Below, one piece after another: positions 49,843 to 57,375 of a stretch of DNA of 64,000 nucleotides. The translations under genes and the position numbers were made by a program. This DNA comes from Mucilaginibacter frigoritolerans (GTDB lineage Bacteria > Bacteroidota > Bacteroidia > Sphingobacteriales > Sphingobacteriaceae). How positions within the stretch are numbered: the first letter of the stretch is position 1; every line of letters begins with the position of its first letter. The stretch is from assembly GCF_007830615.1 (NCBI RefSeq), contig NZ_VLLI01000007.1, forward strand, positions 186,001-250,000, given 5' to 3'. The notes beneath the pieces are model-generated. The model searched no databases, was not told the DNA's origin, and worked only from the letters and a program-made list of their open reading frames with translations.

Positions 49843-50784
49843 ATGTTAGCAATAAAAACTTTAGCACCCAAGTCAGTTATTTTCAGACGTACTGTTCGTT
49901 TGATGGGAGATCAGTTTGAAATTAGTGTAGTGGGAAATAACCCGGATTGGGCCGATGAGCGTATTGACGATGCAATTGCCGAAATAAATCGCGTTGAAAA
50001 ACTATTAAGCACTTTTAGTGATGATAGCGCTGTTAATGAAATTAACCGTAATGCAGGCATAAGCCCTATAAAAACAACTGCTGAAATTTTCAGATTAATC
50101 AACCGCTCACTGGAAATATCAGCGCTTACCTTTGGGGCATTTGATGTTACTTATTATACTGCGGAGAAAGATACTACCGACCCTGATAATACCACCAAGG
50201 TTGCTGTAAAAAAATCATTGAGCCGTGTAAATTATCAAAGTGTAGTGCTTGATGCAAAAGAACAAACTGTTTTTTTGAAAGAGAAGGGCATGCGTATAGG
50301 CTTTGGAACCAACAGCCGTGGCTATGCTGCTGACAGAGCTAAATACATTCTGCAAATGCAGGGAGTAAGCAGCGGTGTTATCAATGCCGGTGGTGATTTA
50401 CTTGCCTGGGGGTTACAGCCCAATAATGAACCGTGGACCATTGCAACTGCAGATCCATCACAAAAGGCACATTCTTTTGCTAATGTTAATATAAGCAACA
50501 TGTCTGTGGCTACTTCAGTAAATACACAGAAATATACTGCGGCAATAAGCAATAAGCAATTAAATACCATTAACCCTAAAAAAGGATTCCCGGTTAGCGG
50601 CATTAAAAGTGTGAGCATAATAAGCCCAAGTGCTGAACTTGCCGATTCAATGGCAACTCCGGTAATGTCAATGGGTATAAATGCAGGCTTATATTTAATA
50701 AATAAACTAAATCAACTGGCGTGCATCATCGTTGATGATCATGATAGGGTTTATACCTCAAAAGATATAAGCTTAACTAATTAA
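49843..50784 (+). CDS. apbE: FAD:protein FMN transferase (ApbE family)
   Basis: Flavin transferase of 313 residues that attaches FMN to Thr/Ser of target proteins. Features: RLMGDQFEISVVG, INRVEKLLSTFSDDSAVNEINRNAG, FGAFDVTYY, RIGFGTNSRGYAADRA, GVINAGGDLLAWG and KGFPVSGIKSVSIISPSAELADSMATPVMSMG (metal Asp and Thr). There is no signal peptide or lipobox at the called ATG, unlike most ApbE lipoproteins, so it may act in the cytoplasm. The usual GG-K/RGYA motif is here GTNSRGYAAD. Upstream of a group of exported proteins and a two-component pair. Confidence 0.92.
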   Translation: MLAIKTLAPKSVIFRRTVRLMGDQFEISVVGNNPDWADERIDDAIAEINRVEKLLSTFSDDSAVNEINRNAGISPIKTTAEIFRLINRSLEISALTFGAFDVTYYTAEKDTTDPDNTTKVAVKKSLSRVNYQSVVLDAKEQTVFLKEKGMRIGFGTNSRGYAADRAKYILQMQGVSSGVINAGGDLLAWGLQPNNEPWTIATADPSQKAHSFANVNISNMSVATSVNTQKYTAAISNKQLNTINPKKGFPVSGIKSVSIISPSAELADSMATPVMSMGINAGLYLINKLNQLACIIVDDHDRVYTSKDISLTN

Positions 50785-51043
50785 TATAAAACACACCTCA
50801 TTAGCAGGTATATGATTTAAATTTAGCAACTTAACATTGGTTTTGTACGGTATAAATTTTTTCAATACCTAATAAAACCCCAATTATAATATTCAAATCA
50901 GTATTAAAAAATTAGCGAAGCCAAACGCAATCATTTTTTATATTTAATATAATTAATATTGCCTTTAGCAATTTGATAATTAACCAGGTAAACTGTTTAT
51001 AGCAATTCTATTTGAAACTTTTTAATACTTTTTCTTCTTCTCA

Positions 51044-51385
51044 ATGATAAAGTGGCTTGCGTATATTGTAGTATTATTGATATTTGCGCCATGTTTATCG
51101 TCTGCAAAAATAAAAAACAATCGTTTTTCTGTTATTTCTAATACATTAGAGATAAGTTTGCCTATTAAAGAAATTTTAATAGATACTATAAATACAAAAA
51201 ATACAAAAAAACAGGATCAGGATAAGAAGATAAAGGAAGTGGCAAAGGCTAAGAAACAGCCAAAGCCTGAAAAAATTGAACCTGGGGATAATACGGCAAC
51301 AACCCCAAAACCGAAGCCCAAGCGACAACGCCGGCCCGAAGGGATGGAAAGACCGCCTGAAATTCCCAGAAGAAGTGGCAATTAA
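51044..51385 (+). CDS. Small exported Lys/Pro-rich protein, unknown
   Basis: 113 residues: a hydrophobic signal segment (WLAYIVVLLIFAPCLSSA), then a charged tail of about 60 residues dominated by Lys, Pro, Glu and Arg (KKQPKPEKIEP, PKPKPKRQRRPEGMERPPEIPRRSG). No domain is recognised. It lies 29 nt upstream of the next exported protein gene and probably shares its transcript. Likely disordered; it could be a periplasmic linker or a processed peptide. Confidence 0.62.
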   Translation: MIKWLAYIVVLLIFAPCLSSAKIKNNRFSVISNTLEISLPIKEILIDTINTKNTKKQDQDKKIKEVAKAKKQPKPEKIEPGDNTATTPKPKPKRQRRPEGMERPPEIPRRSGN

Positions 51386-51414
51386 CAACACCAGCAACCG
51401 TTTATTGAATATTA

Positions 51415-52305
51415 ATGAGATACTTTTTCGTATTGCTTTTTCTGATTTGTAATGCTGTAAATGCTGCTACGGTAAAATCTTCATTTTTTGCCGATACAGA
51501 TAAACAAGCCCATTTAACTGCCGATACCGATACCGTATTCAAAAAAAGATCTGTATCAGTAGGTGTAAATTACGGCAGCGATATTCAATTTTTTGGCCGA
51601 ACCGGTCCTATTAAGTATCCGTTTATGAGTGCTGATGCAATTTACAACACCAAAACAGGATTCTTTTTATATACAGCTATATACAAAGTTTTAGGCTACA
51701 ATCCTTTAGTTGATGAGGTTGATGTAGGCGCCGGGTATTTATTCAATTATTCCAAAAAGTTTTCAGGCACTATTAGCTATACACGATTTATTTTCAATAA
51801 AGATGCTGCCGCAGTAATCAAATCGGCATCATCAAATGATATAAATTTAAAAAATACGTTCGACTGGAAATTTGCCAAATCAAGTATTACCGGCGATTAT
51901 TTATTTGGCGACGCTAATGATTATTTTATCACCTTCAGTACATCTAAATATTTTGAAACTAGCTGGAGTATTTTTGATGATAAAGACTACCTTTCATTTA
52001 ATCCCACAATCAGTGCCATATTTGGAACCCAGAATTTTGTTCAACGCTACTCGGTAGATAATCCTGATAAATTAAGTCTGGAAGAATTACCACCGCCTAC
52101 ATTTGACGGAGATAAGTCGCCGCATTACGATAACGGAAGATTTAATGCTCTTAATTATAGCGTTAAATTACCAATAGCTTATAACAGACCCCATTATACT
52201 TTTGAAGCATCGTGGAAATACTCTATACCTGTTAATGTGGAGGGGGCATTAAAAAACAGGCATGAGGTATTTTTTAACCTGACATTCTTTTACCTCTTTT
52301 ATTAA
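51415..52305 (+). CDS. Exported protein, probable outer-membrane beta-barrel
   Basis: 296 residues with a signal peptide ending AVNAA. The mature part alternates Tyr/Phe-rich strands with polar turns and ends in FNLTFFYLFY, an aromatic terminal strand typical of outer-membrane barrels. I do not recognise the family. It lies 7 nt upstream of a response-regulator gene, so it is very probably co-transcribed with the two-component system, which may monitor or control it. Confidence 0.72.
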   Translation: MRYFFVLLFLICNAVNAATVKSSFFADTDKQAHLTADTDTVFKKRSVSVGVNYGSDIQFFGRTGPIKYPFMSADAIYNTKTGFFLYTAIYKVLGYNPLVDEVDVGAGYLFNYSKKFSGTISYTRFIFNKDAAAVIKSASSNDINLKNTFDWKFAKSSITGDYLFGDANDYFITFSTSKYFETSWSIFDDKDYLSFNPTISAIFGTQNFVQRYSVDNPDKLSLEELPPPTFDGDKSPHYDNGRFNALNYSVKLPIAYNRPHYTFEASWKYSIPVNVEGALKNRHEVFFNLTFFYLFY

Positions 52306-52312
52306 ATCAATT

Positions 52313-52996
52313 ATGAATGTTTTGATAATTGAAGATGAAAAAGCCCTGGCAGCTGAACTCGAAATTTTCCTGACTAAATATAATTACATCTGCGAGGTTT
52401 GCTATAACGGCGCTACTGCATCCGAAAAAATCGGGATTAACCTGTACGATTTTATTTTAATTGATCTTGGTTTGCCTGATTACGATGGTTTGGATTTATT
52501 AAAAGAAGCCAAAAAACACAACCCAGATGCTGTTTGTATTATTTTAACAGCTCGTGCAGAAGTATATGACCGCATTAAAGGCTTGGATCTGGGCGCGGAC
52601 GATTATCTGCCCAAACCCTTTTCATTATTAGAGCTACAAAGCCGTATGCAGGCTATTACCCGCCGTAAATTTGGTTTAAAACAAAATTTAATTGACCTGG
52701 GCGGTTTTTTAATTAACCTTACCGATCGAACCATTTCCTATTATAATTCAGAAGTTAATACCATTACCAAAAAAGAATTTGATCTGATAGCGTACCTCAT
52801 TTTACACAAAAACCGCACCTTGTCGCGTTCTCAGTTAAGTGAACATATTTGGGGTAGCATTATAAATGATGATTATGATTCAAATTACATTGATGCCCAC
52901 ATTAAAAACATCAGGAAAAAGCTAAATACCTTTGCACCGCCCGATTGGTTGGAAACAGTTCGGGGCTTAGGATATAAAATAAAAATAAACAGTTGA
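52313..52996 (+). CDS. Response regulator, OmpR/PhoB family
   Basis: Transcription factor of 227 residues. The receiver domain (1-115) has IIEDEKAL, the phosphoacceptor Asp in FILIDLGLPDYDGLDLL (near 51), LTARAEV and the Lys in DDYLPKPFSL. The winged-helix output domain (about 130-225) has ITKKEFDLIAYLILHKNRTLSRSQLSEHIWG and VRGLGYKI. It is paired with the kinase gene 75 nt downstream. The upstream gene's stop is 7 nt away. Confidence 0.94.
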   Translation: MNVLIIEDEKALAAELEIFLTKYNYICEVCYNGATASEKIGINLYDFILIDLGLPDYDGLDLLKEAKKHNPDAVCIILTARAEVYDRIKGLDLGADDYLPKPFSLLELQSRMQAITRRKFGLKQNLIDLGGFLINLTDRTISYYNSEVNTITKKEFDLIAYLILHKNRTLSRSQLSEHIWGSIINDDYDSNYIDAHIKNIRKKLNTFAPPDWLETVRGLGYKIKINS

Positions 52997-53071
52997 GAAG
53001 GGCCGGGATAAATAGGTTATAAATTCATCCTGATTATTGTATCTTAATCTTCGGTTTTAAGCGCTAAACAT

Positions 53072-54391
53072 TTGAAACTAAAAACTAAACTCACACTGTT
53101 TAATGCCCTCTCCAAGTTGGTAATCGTAACCATCTTTGTTGCCTTATTGCCTACGCTGATTAAAATTATCAATCAAAATTACACGGATGCAAAGCTGCGC
53201 AAGCAAAAAGATAAATTACTGCAAATTATAAATGTACAGGGGATAAAAAACTATAGCGATGCCAGTTACTATACGCCGCTAAAAGAAGATTATGTAAGTA
53301 TTGGGGTTGATTCGTCGATTGAGTTTTTAGATACTATTCAAAACGAAAAGCGGCTAATACAGGGCGATACTATTGAATACCGGATACTTAGCCATAACTT
53401 TAATGCCGAACATAAAAAATATCTGATGGAAATAGCCATTAGTGTTGATGCTATAACTGAAACTACCAGACCACTTCAAAACATTGCTTTCCAGGTATTA
53501 TTGGGCATGATATTGCTAACCATTATGGCCGATCAGGTTTACTCAAACTATGTACTAAGGCCATTGGGCTTAATTATTAAAACAAAATTAATAGGCCACA
53601 AATTTCCCAATTTTGGCTCGTACGATAAGGTAAAAACCAGCACTTCTGATTTTGAATATCTGGATATCAGCATTCACAAGATGATTGAAACCATTGAAAG
53701 CACTTTTCAAAAAGAGCGGGAATTTATTTCAAATGCATCGCATGAACTGATGACGCCTATATCTATCCTTCAATCAAAGATTGAAAACATGTTTGAGCAG
53801 GAGGATTTTTCTGATGAGGTTAAGACCCGCATGCTGGAGATGCAAAAAATATTAAACCGGCTAAAAAGCATTACCAAAACCTTATTGTTGATATCGCAAA
53901 TTGAAAACGAACAGTTTTTAAAAGAAGATAGTTTACCACTTGCTGAGCTTATACAAGAGGTTTATGACGAAATTTCCATTCGTTTGCAAGACAAAAACAT
54001 CGGCTTCGAAACAGCGATACCTGCTAACTGGCAATTGGCTAAAGTGAATAAATTTTTGCTTTTTAATTTATTTTTCAACCTCATTAACAACGCAGTAAAA
54101 TACAACAAGGAAAACGGCAGCATACATGTTGTTGCTCATAATGAGCATGATATTTTTTCGGTAAGTATAATTGACACCGGCATTGGAATTGGGGAGAGTG
54201 AAATCCCTTTCATTTTTAACCGGTTTAAAAAGTTCCGGCAATCGCTTTCACAAGACAGCTTTGGCCTCGGTTTGCCGATTGTAAAATCAATAGCCGAGTT
54301 TCATCAAATCAAAATAGAGGTAACATCCAAAAAAGACACAGGCAGCACATTTAAACTCAATTTCCCACCCGGATTTATTAAAATAGGGTAA
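53072..54391 (+). CDS. Sensor histidine kinase
   Basis: Membrane kinase of 439 residues. The first helix is at about 8-30, a periplasmic sensor of about 110 residues follows, and the second helix is at about 145-165. Then come HisKA with NASHELMTPISILQSKIENM (phospho-His near 229) and HATPase with LFFNLINNAVKYNKENGS, DTGIGIGESEIPFIFNRFKKFR and SFGLGLPIVKSI. The start is a TTG at 53072 giving MKLKTKLTLFN, the normal beginning of such kinases; no ATG is available before the sensor domain. Partner of the adjacent regulator. Confidence 0.92.
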   Translation: MKLKTKLTLFNALSKLVIVTIFVALLPTLIKIINQNYTDAKLRKQKDKLLQIINVQGIKNYSDASYYTPLKEDYVSIGVDSSIEFLDTIQNEKRLIQGDTIEYRILSHNFNAEHKKYLMEIAISVDAITETTRPLQNIAFQVLLGMILLTIMADQVYSNYVLRPLGLIIKTKLIGHKFPNFGSYDKVKTSTSDFEYLDISIHKMIETIESTFQKEREFISNASHELMTPISILQSKIENMFEQEDFSDEVKTRMLEMQKILNRLKSITKTLLLISQIENEQFLKEDSLPLAELIQEVYDEISIRLQDKNIGFETAIPANWQLAKVNKFLLFNLFFNLINNAVKYNKENGSIHVVAHNEHDIFSVSIIDTGIGIGESEIPFIFNRFKKFRQSLSQDSFGLGLPIVKSIAEFHQIKIEVTSKKDTGSTFKLNFPPGFIKIG

Positions 54392-54624
54392 ATTGATTGT
54401 AACAAGTGCGTAAAATCCGTAATTCTAATGAAAATCTAATGCGATTTATGCGTACATTGTATATAGATTTGTAGGCATATGGTGGTTAAACACTTAATTA
54501 AAAAAAGTAAAAAATAAATTAAACCTTCGGCATTATTTTCCGTCTAATGAGTGTTTAGTTTTATTTACAAGTACTTATACTTAAAATAATAAAAATCTGT
54601 TAATACGTATATTTAATATAAAAT

Positions 54625-55431
54625 ATGAAAAAGTTGTTTAAATATGGTTCTGGCTTATTTTTAGTCGGGCTATTTTCAATAATGATGGTTAGCACCGCAA
54701 ACGCTCAACGTGGTTTTCATGGTGGCGGCGGTGGTGGTATGCACCTGAGCGGCGGAGGTGGCGGTGGCAGCTTTAGCGGAGCTTACCGTGGCGGCTCTTT
54801 AACCCGTACTACAGGCGTTGGCAGTTACAGATCAGGCTCTGGTTATTTTGCAGGCGTTGGTTACCATGGCGGTGCATTTTACAGACCAGGTTTTGGTTAT
54901 TACGGATATCCGCACTGGGGCTTTTATGTAGGCATATTGCCATTTGGTTATTACCCATTCTACTGGGGATCTGACCTGTACTATTATTATGGTGGTGTTT
55001 TTTATACCCCGTATGATAATGGTGGTTATCAGGTAACAGCTCCTCCTATTGGTGCAGGCATTCCTGAGCTTCCGTCTAACGCGCAAGCTATTAAAATTGA
55101 CGGCGTTCAGTATTATGAAGCTAGTGGCGTTTACTACAAAGAAACTACAGATGATAAAGGCAAAAAGATATATGTTGTTGCCGGTCGTGATGGTGTTTTA
55201 AATACCGATGCAAATACAACTGATCCTAATGCTGCTGTTAAATCAGCTGCTCCACAGGTTGGTGATATTGTTAATGAATTGCCTGATGGTTGCCATAAGG
55301 TATCATTAAACGGTAAAAAATACTATGTATCTCCAAACGATATCTATTATGAAAAAGTTACTGATCCAAATGGTAATGTAGCTTTCAAAATTGTTAGTCT
55401 CCCTACCCCTGATGATGAAAAAGGCGCTTAA
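54625..55431 (+). CDS. Glycine/tyrosine-rich exported protein with two DUF6515-like repeats
   Basis: 268 residues. Signal peptide ending TANAQ; then a Gly-rich region (about 30-75, runs of five and six Gly) and a Tyr/Gly/Phe/Pro-rich segment (about 75-130). Two copies of a small beta module follow: ELPSNAQAIKIDGVQYYEASGVYYKE (about 148-173) and ELPDGCHKVSLNGKKYYVSPNDIYYEK (about 212-238), each with the LPxxxxxxxxxGxxYY pattern of DUF6515. Probably a surface or periplasmic protein. It has its own strong terminator. Confidence 0.8.
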   Translation: MKKLFKYGSGLFLVGLFSIMMVSTANAQRGFHGGGGGGMHLSGGGGGGSFSGAYRGGSLTRTTGVGSYRSGSGYFAGVGYHGGAFYRPGFGYYGYPHWGFYVGILPFGYYPFYWGSDLYYYYGGVFYTPYDNGGYQVTAPPIGAGIPELPSNAQAIKIDGVQYYEASGVYYKETTDDKGKKIYVVAGRDGVLNTDANTTDPNAAVKSAAPQVGDIVNELPDGCHKVSLNGKKYYVSPNDIYYEKVTDPNGNVAFKIVSLPTPDDEKGA

Positions 55432-55444
55432 TTGATTGGCCTTT

Positions 55445-55494
55445 ATATAAAGTAAAAAGCCTTCTGCAAAAACAGAAGGCTTTTTACTTTATAT
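55445..55494 (+). terminator. Very strong 22-bp terminator hairpin
   Basis: Positions 55445-55466 and 55473-55494 are exact complements with a CAAAAA loop. The core GCCTTCTG/CAGAAGGC is followed by TTTTTACTTTATAT. It ends the glycine-rich protein gene. Confidence 0.92.
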
Positions 55495-55502
55495 GGTATT
55501 TG

Positions 55503-55533
55503 TTTGAAATCAACAGGTTAAACACTACTTTTG
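55503..55533 (+). promoter_or_regulatory. Bacteroidota-type promoter abutting the start codon
   Basis: TTTG at 55503-55506, a 19-nt spacer and TACTTTTG at 55526-55533 match the consensus exactly. The ATG of the next gene is at 55537, so transcription would start at or within a few bases of the start codon. Confidence 0.75.
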
Positions 55534-55536
55534 TTT

Positions 55537-55923
55537 ATGTTCAAAAAATTAAGTGCTTTATTTTTAGTGGTTCTGTATGTAATTACAGCAACCGGCTTTG
55601 CACTTAACCTGCATTACTGCTGCACTGATATTACTTCAGTAAGCATCAATTCCCCTTTAAAAAGCTCCGGTACGTTTGCGGTATGTAAAATGAATTGCTG
55701 CCACGATAAGCATATCGAAGTAAAAGTTAAAGATGCCCACCAGGCGCAATCACAATTGTTTTTAACAAAAACGGTTGCATTTCTTACGCCCAAAGTCCCA
55801 TTTTCCGATTTCCATTTTTCCTTAAATAAAGCCATTGACGAAAAAAGCTTTAATAAGCATCCTCCTGATGATTTATTTAACGGACCTGTAATCTACCTTA
55901 AAAATTGTGTTTTCCGTATTTGA
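55537..55923 (+). CDS. HYC_CC_PP family protein, candidate metal-handling
   Basis: 128 residues with a hydrophobic N-terminal segment (LSALFLVVLYVITATGFAL) and the family's signature elements: LHYCC, CKMNCCHDKH and HPPDD. The Cys/His content of the mature part suggests metal binding, probably copper, in the periplasm or membrane. It heads a three-gene unit with an HMA-like protein and an outer-membrane protein. The ATG at 55537 is used; a TTG two codons upstream lies within the promoter -7 element. Confidence 0.85.
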   Translation: MFKKLSALFLVVLYVITATGFALNLHYCCTDITSVSINSPLKSSGTFAVCKMNCCHDKHIEVKVKDAHQAQSQLFLTKTVAFLTPKVPFSDFHFSLNKAIDEKSFNKHPPDDLFNGPVIYLKNCVFRI

Positions 55924-55999
55924 TCAATATAAATCAAAGCCTCACGGCAGATAAAATAAACCCTATAGTTTAATTTTTTATGATTTAATTTTGATAACA

Positions 56000-56503
56000 A
56001 TGAAAACCCTTAAAATATTTATCTTATTTCTTACCCTTACAACAGGCATTGCCAATGCCCAGTTTACCAAAGCGGAACTACAAGTTAGCGGACTTACCTG
56101 TGCTTTATGCTCAAAAGCTACCGAAAAATCACTTAAAACACTTCCTTTTGTTGGCGACATAAAGACCGACCTAATGCGCAATATATTTATCATCACCTTT
56201 AAAAGTGGCGAAGCTGTAAATTTTGATCTGATCAGCAAAAAAGTTCAGGATGCTGGTTTCTTTGTAAATAGCTTAAAGGCCACTTTTAACTTCAACGGTG
56301 TTAATATAAATAACAACGCCTTTAGTTATGGTTCAGATACCTTCCGGTTGATGAATGGTACCGACAAATCGTTAAGCGGTGAAGTTGCAGTTACCATTGT
56401 TGATAAGGGGTTTGCTCCGCGATCTGTCTCTAAAAAATATCTTGGTCAAACTACTGATACAGCACCAGCTAATGGTGGTCGTATTTATCACGTAGCCATA
56501 TAA
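56000..56503 (+). CDS. Exported protein with heavy-metal-associated (HMA) domain
   Basis: 167 residues. Signal peptide ending GIANAQ, then an HMA fold (about 22-95) with the metal-binding pair in SGLTCALCSKATEKSLK (Cys-x-x-Cys), INTERNAL strands such as NIFIITFKSGEAV and the last strand QDAGFFVNSLKATF. The second half (about 95-167) is an unassigned beta region. A periplasmic metallochaperone is likely (inference). It lies 76 nt after the HYC_CC_PP gene and 15 nt before the outer-membrane protein gene. ATG at 56000 is preferred to a TTG three codons upstream. Confidence 0.85.
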   Translation: MKTLKIFILFLTLTTGIANAQFTKAELQVSGLTCALCSKATEKSLKTLPFVGDIKTDLMRNIFIITFKSGEAVNFDLISKKVQDAGFFVNSLKATFNFNGVNINNNAFSYGSDTFRLMNGTDKSLSGEVAVTIVDKGFAPRSVSKKYLGQTTDTAPANGGRIYHVAI

Positions 56504-56518
56504 AACTTCCTTATTTTT

Positions 56519-57322
56519 ATGATGAAGCATTTATTACTGGCTATTGGCCTTGGTGTCATGGCTTGCCCTGCATTTTCGCAGGAGCTATATGTAAATACCG
56601 AACCGGCCAGCAATATGGCCACTAACTCGTTAGGGATAAGACTGGAGAACCAGGGATTTTTTAAGCCGGATTATAAAAACCGAACAACGCTTGAAGTAAT
56701 GTACGGTGCCAATAAAAACCTGATGCTGCATGGTTCTGTATATGTATCAGATTATTATGAAGGCCAGCAACATTTTGAAGGAGGCAGTGTTTACGCCAAG
56801 TATCGTTTTTTATCAGTTGATTCTGTTCAAAAACACTTTCGCGGCGCGTTTTTCACCAAACTATCCAGCATCAACAACCCCATAGTTAACCAGGAAATAA
56901 CCCTGGAGGGTGATAATTCGGGCCTGCAAAGTGGCTTTATTTTCACCCAGCTATTGCATAAACTCGCTTTATCAGGGTCGGTTAGTTACCTGCACGCATG
57001 GGACAATGCAGGCGATAATCATTTACCGATTGATAATGCTAAAGATGCTATTGCTTATTCCTTATCAACAGGATATCTTTTATTACCTACTCACTACAAG
57101 AGCTATAGTCAAACTAATTTGAATTTGTATGCTGAGTTTTTAGGAAAAACAAATCCCGGTTATGGTCAAAGTTATCTGGATGTGGCACCGGCGGTGCAAT
57201 TGATATTTAATAGTTTAATCCGGTTAGATTTCTCTTACCGGATTCCGTTATATAGTTCGATGGAACGGAATACCGCGCACATGTATTTGGTAAGGTTGGA
57301 ATATAATCTCTTCAACCTATAA
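56519..57322 (+). CDS. Outer-membrane beta-barrel protein of the metal trio
   Basis: 267 residues with a signal peptide ending CPAFSQ. The mature part shows repeated amphipathic strands (RTTLEVMYGANKNLMLHGSVYVSDYY, GSVYAKYRFL, LRLDFSYRIPLYSS-type) and ends in VRLEYNLFNL. Such small barrels are annotated as transporters or DUF-type outer-membrane proteins; the exact family is not named. It is 15 nt downstream of the HMA gene, so it is probably the outer-membrane partner of the same process. Terminated by a strong hairpin. Confidence 0.8.
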   Translation: MMKHLLLAIGLGVMACPAFSQELYVNTEPASNMATNSLGIRLENQGFFKPDYKNRTTLEVMYGANKNLMLHGSVYVSDYYEGQQHFEGGSVYAKYRFLSVDSVQKHFRGAFFTKLSSINNPIVNQEITLEGDNSGLQSGFIFTQLLHKLALSGSVSYLHAWDNAGDNHLPIDNAKDAIAYSLSTGYLLLPTHYKSYSQTNLNLYAEFLGKTNPGYGQSYLDVAPAVQLIFNSLIRLDFSYRIPLYSSMERNTAHMYLVRLEYNLFNL

Positions 57323-57323
57323 A

Positions 57324-57356
57324 AAAGGAGCGCTCAGCAATGCAGAGCGCTCCTTT
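57324..57356. terminator. Bidirectional terminator between convergent genes
   Basis: AAAGGAGCGCTC at 57324-57335 pairs exactly with GAGCGCTCCTTT at 57345-57356, 9-nt loop. Ends the metal trio on plus and the GH2 gene on minus. Confidence 0.9.
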
Positions 57357-57375
57357 AATATAAAATGGCTGGGTT

